Assembly (NCBI RefSeq): GCF_030817495.1
Contig: NZ_JAUSZK010000001.1
Location: 5,435,001 to 5,499,000 of the forward strand
Direction of reading: 5' to 3'
From: Streptomyces sp. V3I7
Lineage (GTDB): Bacteria > Actinomycetota > Actinomycetes > Streptomycetales > Streptomycetaceae
Length of the DNA stretch: 64,000 nt
Below are positions 40,919-49,960 of the stretch, one piece after another; the stretch's first letter is position 1, and each line of letters starts with the position of its first letter. Both the position numbers and the translations under genes were made by a program. Under the pieces are notes generated by a model. The model was not told the origin of the DNA and did no database searches. It worked only from the letters and a program-made list of their open reading frames with translations.

Positions 40919-43574
40919 GTGCCCGCACCAACCCGTAGAAGACGATGGCTCACGATCTGTGCCATCACCACATCCGCCGGACTCCTCGCGATACCCGCGA
41001 GCGCCGCGCCCGGCGGAGACAGCAGCCCCTTCGGGGTTCGCGCACTCAAGCGACTCGCCGCTGAGCGCGAGCAGTCGGTGGGTGCGGTGAGCCCCAACCT
41101 GAAAGCGGAGGAAGGCGACGACGGCAACGAGGCCGACGAGATCGCGGAGGGCGCGGACCAGTACGCCGAGGCCCGCACCTCGCCCGGTGTCGTCGCCCCC
41201 GGCGCGTACGGCGCCGCCTGGACCAACCTGACCAACCTGCCTAGCACAGGGGGCAGTTGGAGCAACGTCACCGACCTTCCGTACAACTCCGACGACTCCC
41301 GTTACCGCGACATCGACTCCAACTCCAGCGGCGGCTCGGGCAACGTGACCGGCCGCATGGCCGCGATGGCAGCCGATGGCGACGGGTACGTGTACGCGGG
41401 CAGCGCCGGCGGCGGCGTATGGCGGTCCGGGCGAGGCGGCGGGCACTGGCAGCCCATCAGCGACAAGCTGCCCTCGCAGTCCACCGGCGCGCTCGCGCTC
41501 GACGGCGCCGGGCGGCTGTGGCTGGGCACCGGCGAGGCGACCACCAACGCCGACGCCTACCTCGGCAGCGGCGTCTACGTCCTGTCCGACCCGCATGACG
41601 GCACGTTCTCCACTCGCAGCCGGGTCGGCGGCGACGAGCTGGAGTCCACCACCATTCACGAGCTGCGTTTCGGCGGCGACACGGTGTGGGCCGCGACCAG
41701 CAAGGGCGTGTGGAGCCACTCCACCAAGACCCTGAAGGGCGCCTGGAAGCTGGAGTACGCGCCCAACCCCGCATATCTGCCGGGCGGTTCGAAGGCCGGC
41801 GCGCCCAACGCGGCGTACAAGAACATCGCCAATGACATCGCGATCGACCCCAAGGATCCCAACAAGGTCGTTCTCGCCGTCGGTTGGCGCAGCGGTGACG
41901 ACTACAACGGCTTCTTCACCAAAGTGAACGGCACCTGGACGCGGATCACCAGCGGCCTGGGCGACCTGCCGGCCGACGCGGACAACGTCGGCAACGTCAC
42001 CTTCGCCCGCTCCTCCGACGGCTCCCGTTACTACGCCATCGACCAGTCGCCCGACCAGTTGAACACCAACCCGGACAGCGGTCTGGAGGGCATCTACGTC
42101 TCCAAGTCCGGCTCTCCCGTCGGCCCTTGGACGAAGATCGCCGACTACAAGGGGCTGGCCGCCGACAACTCGGCGCTGACCTTCCCTGGTTACATGCCCG
42201 GCGTACAGGCTTGGTACAACCAGTTCCTGACCGTCGACCCGGCGAACGCGGAGCACGTCTACGCGGGCCTCGAGGAGGTCTACGAGACCAAGGACGGCGG
42301 CAGCAACTGGTCGACCGTCGGCCCGTACTGGAACTTCGGCTTCGCCTGCTGGAGCATCGACCCGGCCAAGCAGAGCGGCGACTGCGAACAGACCACCCAC
42401 TCCGACCAGCACGGCGTGGCGATCGGCCGTTACCGCGGCAAGAACTTCGTGTACGTCGGCAACGACGGCGGCGTCTACAGGCGTCCGGTCAACGGCTCCC
42501 AGGATTCCTCCGGCCACGCCACCATACGACTGGACCTCCCTCAACGACGGCACCATCGACACCCTCCAGTACTACTCGGTGGGCGTCGGCAAGGACCTCG
42601 ACCACGGCGGGGTCTCCGTCACCGGCGGCCTCCAGGACAACGGCCAGTCCATACTGCGCGGCAACGACAAGGTGATGGGCTCCAACTTCGGCGGCGACGG
42701 CGGTGACACCCTCACCGACCCGGCCAACGGCTGCGACATCGCCGAGGAGTACGTCTACCTCGCCATCCAGGTGACTCAGAACTGCGCGGTGAACGATGGC
42801 AGTTGGATCACCGACGCGAGCAAGGCCACCTCGTACAACGTCGCCCCGGCCGACAACGCCACCGGCGAGGCCCGCTTCATCGCCCCGCTCGCGGCCGACG
42901 CGAAGGACAGCAGCACCTGGGTCGCGGGCGGCCGCCACGTGTGGGTGCAGACCCACGGTTACGCCATCCGCAGCGGCGACGAGTGGAAGAGTGTCCACGA
43001 CCTCGGCGCCGGCCGCACCGCGACCGCCGTCGCGGCCGTGGGAGGGAAGGTGTACGCGGCCTGGTGCGGCCCCTGCAACAACCAGGGCTTCGCCCGCGGC
43101 ATCTCGGTGGGCAACGCCGACGGCACCGGCTGGCACGACATCAACCTGCCCGCGACAGGGGCGGACGGGGCCGTGCCCAACCGCTACCTCAGCGGCTTCG
43201 CCACCGACCCGAAGAACGCCGACCACGTCTTCCTGGCGGTCAACGGCTTCTCGCGGCACTGGACCGAAGGCCCCGGCGCCGGCGTCGGCCACGTCTTCGA
43301 GTCCACCGATGGCGGCACCACCTGGAACGACATCTCGGCGAACCTCCCCGACGTGCCGGCCAACTCGGCGGTCGTCACGCCGAACGGCGGCCTCGCCGTC
43401 GCCACCGACCTCGGCGTCGTCTACCGCGCACCGGGCCACGTCAAGTGGCAGCGCGTCGGGTCGCTCCCGGCCGTCGCCGTGCTCCAGCTGAAGCTGAGCC
43501 CCGACGGAAGCACGCTGTACGCGGCCACCCACGGCCGCGGCATCTACACCATCGGGGTGCGCGACTGCGACTGA
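40919..43574 (+). pseudogene. Secreted BNR/YCF48-like beta-propeller protein, +1 frameshift
   Basis: GTG 40919 (GGGAGG 5 nt upstream) begins a signal peptide (RRRRWLTICAITTSAGLLAIPASA split as RRRRWLTI and CAITTSAGLLAIPASA) and a repeat protein of BNR/sialidase-like blades (GGVWRSGRGGGHWQPISDKLP; DGGSNWSTVGPYW; DGGTTWNDISANLP). Coding passes from one frame to the next between about 42512 and 42525 and then runs to the TGA at 43572-43574. The full span is one base longer than a multiple of three, so one extra base explains it. Restored, the product would be about 884 residues. It would be an extracellular propeller, possibly glycan-binding or hydrolytic; no catalytic residues were assigned. 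Real mutation or sequencing error cannot be told apart. Confidence 0.75.
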
Positions 43575-43614
43575 CCCCGGCAGCGGGACAGAGCGGTGAT
43601 CTCGGCTTTCGGGG

Positions 43615-44091
43615 TCACCGCTTCGTCGTGTACGGCACCACGCCCACGTCGAGGGTGAAGGCGGCCTTCGCCGCGCCCGCCACGTCCGGCGCCTTGGCGA
43701 GCGCGGTGACCTTGGCCGTGCCGCCTCGGGTGCCGGCGCAGCGCAGCGAGGCACGAGCGGTCCCGTCCTGCTCCACCTGCCAACCGGAGACCACGACCAA
43801 CCCCGGCGCGGAGCTCTGGACGGCCGTCCACCGCTTGTCGTCCGTACGAGCCTCCAGGACGAGGGAGATCACCGTCCCCGGCCGGACGCACACCCGCTGC
43901 TCGACCGCGCCCCTGGCGGCGACGGTGATGTCGGTGTGACCGGCGGCGCAGCCTGCGGAGGCGGAGGCGGAGGCCGTCCCCGTGCTGCCGCCGCTGCCTC
44001 CGCAGGCGGTCAGAAGGCAGGAGACGGAGACCAGGACGGTGCCGAGCCAAGCCCAGGATCCTCGACTGCGACCGCAGACCTCCCTCACCAT
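43615..44091 (-). CDS. Small lipoprotein of unknown function
   Basis: 158 residues. The lipobox LTAC (in VSCLLTACGG, cysteine about 30) follows a signal sequence, then a Ser/Gly linker and a beta-rich domain with four cysteines. The ATG at 44091 has AGGGGG 5 nt upstream, better than the GTG two codons earlier. Convergent with the propeller gene. No family recognised. Confidence 0.7.
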   Translation of the reverse strand: MVREVCGRSRGSWAWLGTVLVSVSCLLTACGGSGGSTGTASASASAGCAAGHTDITVAARGAVEQRVCVRPGTVISLVLEARTDDKRWTAVQSSAPGLVVVSGWQVEQDGTARASLRCAGTRGGTAKVTALAKAPDVAGAAKAAFTLDVGVVPYTTKR

Positions 44092-44186
44092 GACCACCCC
44101 CTCATGCGACTGGACGGCACTGCGACGTACCCGACCGTAGCCCGGTTCCCGCCGGGACGGAGGGCGTCGGAGTTCCGCATGCTCGT

Positions 44187-45911
44187 TCAGAGATCCGGAT
44201 GCTTCGTCGCCACGTGGTAGTACCCCGAGTGGAACACCAGAGGGGCCCCGCCGTCGGCCTCGTACTCCTCGACCTCACCGAGGAAGATGATGTGGTCGCC
44301 GGCGTCGAGGCGCTGGACGGTGCGGCACTGGAAGCGGGCGACCGCACCGTCCAGGAGAGGGGTGCCGGCGATACCGGGAGTGATGGGCGTACCGCGGAAC
44401 TTGTCGTCGGCCGGGGTGGCGAACTGGCGGGAGAGGTGGTGCTGGTCGGCGGCCAGTACGTGGACGGCGAAGTGCGAGGCGTCGGTGAAGTCCGGGAGGC
44501 TCGGGCTGTTCTTGCCGGGGCACCACAGGACGAGGGGCGGATCCAAGGAGACGGAGGTGAAGGAGTTGGCGGTCATACCGACGTTGCGGCCGTCGGGGGC
44601 GCGGGCCGTCACCACGGTCACGCCGGTGGCGTACTGGCCCAGCGCTCGGCGCAGTTCGCGGCCGTCGAAGCGGACGGCGTGCTGGGCGCGCTTCTCGGCG
44701 AGGAAGCGGTGTGCCTCGGCCTCCTCGAACCACCAGCGGTAGAGGGTGCGGGGGTCGTCGAATCCGGCGGCGAGGGCGCCGGCGACCGAGGGGATCTCGG
44801 CCGCCGCCGTCAGGATGTCGCGGTGGTGGGGACTCAGGTCGGTGAGGAGGGAGTTGGTCCAGCCGACGGCCCATTGAGCCCAGCCGCGCCAGAAGCTGTC
44901 GAAGGTGCGCTGCATCCACTGCGGTGTGAACTCGGCGGTGCCGTGCCGGAGGATGCTTTCGAGGTAGTGGGTCGCGGCCTGGGCCGCGTTGTTCGAACCC
45001 TGGCCGGTGATGGGGTCGTTGAGGACGACGGCGTCGGCCATGCCCAGGACGTGCCGGCCGGAGGCCAGGCGCGCGACGGGGTGCCGGACGGTCGGCGTGA
45101 GCCTGCCGCGCAGAACGCCACCCTGGTCGGTGAGTTGGGCGTGCCGGCAGCGGTCGTACTCGTCGGGGAAGAACCGGTGGAGGATTTCCAGTGAGCGGGT
45201 GAGGTGGCCTTCCGGCGTACGGATGTCGTCCCAGCAGTCCATCGGACCGCCGGGAACGCCCTCGAAGACCATGATGTCGCAGGGCCCGGTTGTGGTGAGG
45301 GCGGGGAAGGTGAAGTACTCGCCGACGCCGGGGACCATGCGGTAGTGGACGGCGGCCTCCCCCTCCCGCGGTGCCGTACCCGTGACGTACGTCAGAGCCA
45401 GCGCACGGCGCGGCCGGTCGTACGGGGAGAGCTCGGAGTCGCGCGGGAAGAGCCGGCTCAGCTCGCCCTTGCCCGTGGAGACCACGACGAGATCGTGCGT
45501 ACGGGCGTACCACTCGAGGTCCTCGACGCCCGCCTCGTGCAGCACGATCTCGCCGTGGCCACCGGCCGCGAACTGCTCTATCCAGGCAGCACACTTGACC
45601 CGCTGGTCGACGGAGTGGGCGGGCCCTTCCAGCGGCGCGCGCCAGGAGACGTCCGGAGTGCCGTGCGGACCGATGAGAGAGAACGCGATGCCGGAGATTT
45701 CCGGGGCCCGCTCCTCCCAGTGGTGCAGCCCGAGTTCGCGCTCGCTCTGCAGCGCGGTGTCGAACATGCACTGGCTGGACATGACCGGGCCGCGACGTAT
45801 CTCGTCGGGGCCGCGGTCGGTGACCAGGGTGACGTCATAGCCGTGCGCCTGGAGTCCCAGGGCGAGTTGAGCACCCGCCTGCCCGGCGCCGATCACCGCG
45901 ATCCTTCTCAT
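44187..45911 (-). CDS. styA2B: StyA2B: styrene/indole monooxygenase fused to flavin reductase
   Basis: 574 residues in two parts. Residues 1-410 are a StyA-type FAD monooxygenase: GAGQAG at 8-13, MSSQCMFDTAL, and VVLNDPITGQGSNNAAQAA near 296-314. Residues 415-574 are a StyB/HpaC-type NADH:flavin reductase (LRRALGQYATGVTVVTARAP, GMTANSFTSVSLDPPLVLWCP, DHIIFLGEVEEYEADGG). Fusions of this kind, known from Rhodococcus, oxidise NADH, make FADH2 and epoxidise styrene, indole or similar alkenes, mainly with StyA1 as partner. The natural substrate here is unknown. ATG 45911; 79 bp downstream of styA1 in the same direction. Confidence 0.9.
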   Translation of the reverse strand: MRRIAVIGAGQAGAQLALGLQAHGYDVTLVTDRGPDEIRRGPVMSSQCMFDTALQSERELGLHHWEERAPEISGIAFSLIGPHGTPDVSWRAPLEGPAHSVDQRVKCAAWIEQFAAGGHGEIVLHEAGVEDLEWYARTHDLVVVSTGKGELSRLFPRDSELSPYDRPRRALALTYVTGTAPREGEAAVHYRMVPGVGEYFTFPALTTTGPCDIMVFEGVPGGPMDCWDDIRTPEGHLTRSLEILHRFFPDEYDRCRHAQLTDQGGVLRGRLTPTVRHPVARLASGRHVLGMADAVVLNDPITGQGSNNAAQAATHYLESILRHGTAEFTPQWMQRTFDSFWRGWAQWAVGWTNSLLTDLSPHHRDILTAAAEIPSVAGALAAGFDDPRTLYRWWFEEAEAHRFLAEKRAQHAVRFDGRELRRALGQYATGVTVVTARAPDGRNVGMTANSFTSVSLDPPLVLWCPGKNSPSLPDFTDASHFAVHVLAADQHHLSRQFATPADDKFRGTPITPGIAGTPLLDGAVARFQCRTVQRLDAGDHIIFLGEVEEYEADGGAPLVFHSGYYHVATKHPDL

Positions 45912-45990
45912 GTCCTGCTGTCCCGCTCTCGTTACGTACCTGTCGCTGCCGTGCCGTCAGGGCCCGTCGGTGGCTACTCCCGGCTGCCGC

Positions 45991-47211
45991 TCAGGCGCTG
46001 ACCTCGGTCAGGTAGTTCTTCGCGGCGACCGGGTCCATGAACCAGTGGAAGAAGTCGCGCGGGTCGTCGAAGCCGTTGACGAAGCGGGCGGCGATACGGG
46101 AGTTGACGCTCGCCGCGCCGAAGAGCTCCAGGACGTGCTGCGGCGGGGCGCCGAGCATCGCGTTGGTCCAGGTCGTGGCGGACTGCGCGTTGTCCCAGAA
46201 GCGGCCGAAGGCCAGCTCCATGAACGCGGCGTCGTACGGGCGCTCGCCGTGGTCCAGGATGGTGGCGAGGTAGGAGGCCGCGCACTTCGAGGCGTTGTTC
46301 GAACCCTGGCCGGTGATCGGGTCGTTGAGGACGACGACATCGGCGAGGCCGAGCACCTGTGCGCCGGAGGGCAGCGTGGCGACGGGCTTGCGGACGGTCG
46401 GCGCGAAGCGGCCCGCGAGGGTGCCGCCTGCGTCGGTGAGCGCGATGTCGGTGCAGCGCTCGGCCTCCCACGGGACGTACGTCCGCAGCAGCTCCTGGAA
46501 CTTCGCCAGCAGCTGGTCGGGGGTGAGCCCGTCGAAGCAGTCGAGCGGGCCACCCGGGATGCCCTCGAAGAACATGATGTCGCAGGGGCCGCTGGTGGTG
46601 AGGCTGGGCATGGTGAAGTACTCGCCCACACCGGGGATGACGTTGAAGCTGACGCCGGGGCGGTCGGGCAGCGGCGCCATGCCGGTGACGTACGCCAGGG
46701 CCAGCGCGCGCTGCGGAGCGTCGTACGGCGAACGCTCGGCGTCCCGCTGGAACAGCCCGGCGATCTCGCCCTTGCCGGCCGCGACGATCACCAGGTCGGA
46801 CTCGGCGGCATAGCGCTCCAGGTCCTCGATGCCGGCCTCGTGGATGAGCAGACGGCCGCCGCGGCGCGCGAACTCACCCATCCAGAGCGGCATTTTGACA
46901 CGCTGGTCGATGGAGCGGGCGGTGGCCTCGAGGCGGGCGCCGAAGGAGAGCGCCCGGCCGCCCTGTCCGTCGGCGATGTTCACACCGAGCCCGGCGATCG
47001 CCGGACAGGCGTCGCCCCAGAAGTCGAGGCCGAGGTTGCGTTCGTGGGCCAGCGCGGTGCCGAACATGGCCTGGCTGGACATGACCCGGCCCTCGCGGAT
47101 CTGGTCTCCGGTGCGGTTGGACACGATGGTGACGTCGTAACCGCGGTCGACCAGACCGATACCGAGCTGGAGGCCGGCCTGACCGGCTCCGACGATGGTG
47201 ATCTTGCGCAT
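45991..47211 (-). CDS. styA1: StyA1: FAD-dependent styrene/indole monooxygenase
   Basis: 406 residues, a StyA-type flavoprotein monooxygenase without its own reductase domain: MRKITIVGAGQAGLQLGIGL (FAD site 8-13), RVMSSQAMFGTALAHERNLGL, VPGVGEYFTMPSLTTSGPCDIMFFEG-type central strand, and VVLNDPITGQGSNNASKCAASYL. FADH2 would come from the StyB domain of the fused neighbour, as in Rhodococcus StyA1/StyA2B. It is about half identical by eye to the StyA part of that neighbour, so the pair arose by duplication. ATG 47211 with GGAGG 9 nt upstream. Divergent from an AraC regulator. Confidence 0.9.
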   Translation of the reverse strand: MRKITIVGAGQAGLQLGIGLVDRGYDVTIVSNRTGDQIREGRVMSSQAMFGTALAHERNLGLDFWGDACPAIAGLGVNIADGQGGRALSFGARLEATARSIDQRVKMPLWMGEFARRGGRLLIHEAGIEDLERYAAESDLVIVAAGKGEIAGLFQRDAERSPYDAPQRALALAYVTGMAPLPDRPGVSFNVIPGVGEYFTMPSLTTSGPCDIMFFEGIPGGPLDCFDGLTPDQLLAKFQELLRTYVPWEAERCTDIALTDAGGTLAGRFAPTVRKPVATLPSGAQVLGLADVVVLNDPITGQGSNNASKCAASYLATILDHGERPYDAAFMELAFGRFWDNAQSATTWTNAMLGAPPQHVLELFGAASVNSRIAARFVNGFDDPRDFFHWFMDPVAAKNYLTEVSA

Positions 47212-47640
47212 GAGGGGGGACCTCCGGGGGTAGGGGTTATGCGGCTTTGAGCGGTGCGGTGTCGTGCAGTGCCGTCGGGTCACCCGTAGGACCGGGGGAT
47301 GGGTCCCGGGTCACCCGGCCGGCAAATGGGGGCGGGCCCGGCCGACTCGGTGGGACGGGGCGGCAGGGGCAAGGGCGCGGCGACGTGCGGGGGTACGGCC
47401 TTGGCGGCCTTTTCCGCGCCGGTCGCGGAGCACGCGCAACGTGCCTGCGACGGGCTGTCCGCTGGGCGTGGCTCCGCTCCCGTGACGAGCGCGGTCCGGC
47501 CCGGCACTCCCTGCATCGTTGATCCCCTGGTTCCTTCTCCGAGGCGGTCGGGCATCAACCTTGGTATGGAAAGATCATCTTTGCTATCCGGATCACGCGG
47601 GTTGCTGTCCTGATCGCGCATCTCGGCGGTGGAGGTTCAC
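47212..47640. promoter_or_regulatory. 429-bp divergent control region of styA1 and the AraC gene
   Basis: No protein-coding frame is convincing here. GGGTCACCCG occurs at 47277-47286 and 47308-47317; each holds the palindrome GGGT-C-ACCC and they are 31 bp apart, about three helical turns. AAAGAT-C-ATCTTT (47570-47582) is a perfect 13-bp palindrome near the regulator. These are the candidate operators; the rest is G-rich with no clear structure. Confidence 0.5.
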
Positions 47641-48621
47641 ATGTCCGCTGAAGAGCTCCCCCTCGCAAACCACGAGCGGTTCCACACAGCGGACATCTGG
47701 GAGGCGCGGGCCGAGGTCGGCCGCGCCTTCTGTCCGCATGAGCTGCGCATCACGCAGCGCTCGGCGACGCTCGACGCCCGACTGCACGGCGCACCCTTCG
47801 ACCAGACGGGCCTGTACTACCTCGATTACGGAACGGAAGTCCGGATCACGCCGGGCGACCTGGAGAGCTTCTTCCTGGTCCAGATCCCGCTCGCCGGTTA
47901 CGCCGAAATCACCTGCGGCCGCGAGGAGATCATCTCCTCCCCCGAACTCGCTTCCGTCCCCTCTCCGACCGGAAAGCTGGACATGCGCTGGAGCGGGGGC
48001 AATCCGCAGCTGATCGTGTGGTTCGACCGGTCGTCCCTGGAATCGCACCTGGGAAGTCTGCTCGGCCGCACCGTGCGCCGCCCGATCTTCTTCTCGCTCG
48101 GCATGGATCTCACCACACCGGGCGCGCTCTCCTGGCTCAACATCGTCGATCTCATGCGCCGGGAGGCGGAGGGGTCCGGCGGCATGACAAGCCAGCCCAT
48201 CGTGACGAAACAGCTTGAATCACTCCTCATGACGCAGCTGTTGATGGCCCAGCCCCACAACTACACGCCGGCGCTGCTCGGCGAGCAGCCGCGCGTCGCA
48301 CCGCCCACGGTCCGCCGCGCCATGGAGATCATCGAGGGGCACGCCGCCGAGCCGCTCACGGTCGCCGAGATCGCGGAATGCGTCGGCGTCGGCGTACGGG
48401 CCCTCCAGGAAGGCTTCCGCCGGCACCTCGACACGACACCGCTCGCGTACCTGCGCGAGGTCCGCCTGGACCGCGTACGCAAGGAACTCCTGGCCTCCGA
48501 CCCGGGTGCCACCACTGTCACCGCCGTCGCCTCCCGCTGGGGCTTCTTCCACCCAGGCCGCTTCTCCCTCGCGTACCGCCACCAGTTCGGGGAGTCGCCT
48601 TCGCAGACGTTGCGGTCATGA
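47641..48621 (+). CDS. AraC-family activator next to the monooxygenase genes
   Basis: 326 residues. An AraC-binding-like N-terminal half (SFFLVQIPLAGYAEITCG; MDLTTPGALSWLNIVDLMRRE), as in the AraC/XylS 'activating regulatory protein' group, is followed by two C-terminal HTH motifs (LTVAEIAECVGVGVRALQEGFRRHLDTTPLAYL, and VTAVASRWGFFHPGRFSLAYRHQFGESP), given here as separate helices. ATG 47641 has GGAGG 5 nt upstream, better than GTG 47629. It probably activates the styA1-styA2B operon in response to an aromatic inducer. Confidence 0.88.
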   Translation: MSAEELPLANHERFHTADIWEARAEVGRAFCPHELRITQRSATLDARLHGAPFDQTGLYYLDYGTEVRITPGDLESFFLVQIPLAGYAEITCGREEIISSPELASVPSPTGKLDMRWSGGNPQLIVWFDRSSLESHLGSLLGRTVRRPIFFSLGMDLTTPGALSWLNIVDLMRREAEGSGGMTSQPIVTKQLESLLMTQLLMAQPHNYTPALLGEQPRVAPPTVRRAMEIIEGHAAEPLTVAEIAECVGVGVRALQEGFRRHLDTTPLAYLREVRLDRVRKELLASDPGATTVTAVASRWGFFHPGRFSLAYRHQFGESPSQTLRS

Positions 48622-48661
48622 GGAGACACTCGGTCGTGGCTGGGGTCGGACCGTCACCCGC

Positions 48662-49795
48662 TCACTCGGCCCCATCGACGGAGCGGATGACCACGTCCAC
48701 GTCGTCCGTCCCGGGCGCGAGGAACCGGAGCAGGTGGATGCCCTCCTCCGTCAGTTCGCCGCGCACCGCTGCGGACAGCGCGCTGAACGGCGTGATCACG
48801 AGCTCGGTGCGCCTGCGTCGGCGTTCGACGCGCCAGCGGCCGCGTACGAATCCGTCCACGAGGATCGTCCCGGGTACAAGGCCGTTCTTCGTGGTGATCC
48901 GCTTGTGGTCGTCGCTGCTGATGATGCGGGAGCGGTCGGCATGGGACAGTACGGCGTTGTCGAACTCGGCGAGCAGACGTACGGGACTGCCGGCGTCCGG
49001 GCCGGGACGGGGCGCGTCGGGCAGGTCGAACAGTTCGTTGCCCGCCTCGTCGGTGAACCTGACCAGTTCCCCCGCCTGGGCCTGGACGACCTCGCGCAGG
49101 TGGGTCAGCCCGCACCAGGCCTGGACATCGGCGACCGTGGCCGGCCCGAAGGCCGCGAGGTAGCGGCGCACGAGCGAGGTGAGCGACGGCCCGGAATGCA
49201 AGGGGGCGCCTATCCACGTCTCGGCCGTGGCGTACGTCGGCTGACCCGAGCGACCCCACAGCCCCCGTGGCGGAATCTGGACCATGGGGACCACAGCGCG
49301 CGCGGCCCGGGACAGCAGCGCGCTGTCCGCGTCGGGCCACCTCTCACTGAGGAGCACGCCCAGCTGACCGGCGCTGCGCGGCTCCTCGTCGAGCAGCGCG
49401 TGGCAGTAGTCGGCCAGTTCACCGGGCTCGACGCCCTTGAGGCGACGCCAGCCCTGGGACCCCACGCCGCGGTCGAGACAGGGCTGGAGAGTCGGCCGTA
49501 GACGGAGGCAGTCGGCGGCGCTGACCATGTGGACGGTGCTGCGCATCAGGATGGTCCGTACGACGGCCCTGTCGAGCAGGAGCTGTGACAGGTCGTCCGG
49601 GACGAAGTCCTGGGTGCGTGACCACAGCCCCACGTACGGCGGATGGGGGGCCTGCGCCTGGAGGCCGACCAGGTGCTCGATCACGTCCAACGGCTTGCGC
49701 GGCACCCGCTCCAGGAGCAGTTGCCGGGCCAGGAACGACCGGTTCAGCGCTCGCCTGGTCAGGACCTCGGGACGTCGTGTGTGAGTGATGGCCAT
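48662..49795 (-). CDS. Winged-helix DNA-binding protein (HTH_42/AlkZ-like)
   Basis: 377 residues. ALNRSFLARQLLLERVPRKPLDVIEHLVGLQAQAPHPPYVGLWSR-type N-terminus, MRSTVHMVSAADCLRLRP, and PVRLLAEFDNAVLSHADRSRII are the conserved blocks of the HTH_42 family. Some members (AlkZ, YcaQ) are DNA glycosylases that remove bulky or cross-linked bases, often guarding producers of DNA-damaging products; the Q-x-Q catalytic motif is here GLQAQAPH, so glycosylase activity is possible. ATG 49795 begins the conserved region. Confidence 0.82.
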   Translation of the reverse strand: MAITHTRRPEVLTRRALNRSFLARQLLLERVPRKPLDVIEHLVGLQAQAPHPPYVGLWSRTQDFVPDDLSQLLLDRAVVRTILMRSTVHMVSAADCLRLRPTLQPCLDRGVGSQGWRRLKGVEPGELADYCHALLDEEPRSAGQLGVLLSERWPDADSALLSRAARAVVPMVQIPPRGLWGRSGQPTYATAETWIGAPLHSGPSLTSLVRRYLAAFGPATVADVQAWCGLTHLREVVQAQAGELVRFTDEAGNELFDLPDAPRPGPDAGSPVRLLAEFDNAVLSHADRSRIISSDDHKRITTKNGLVPGTILVDGFVRGRWRVERRRRRTELVITPFSALSAAVRGELTEEGIHLLRFLAPGTDDVDVVIRSVDGAE

Positions 49796-49960
49796 CGTGG
49801 ACTGCCAGCCTTTCGGGATCCTGTGCGTAAGCCCGGTTCCTGCCCGGCCGGCCGAGACCGGCGTTGTCGGCAGTGCCGGCAGTATCGCGCTCCGAGAGGC
49901 AAGAGCCACCGGGTTCCCCCGGTCATGTCAGATTTCGTGATACGTGAGAAGGTCTGAGGC

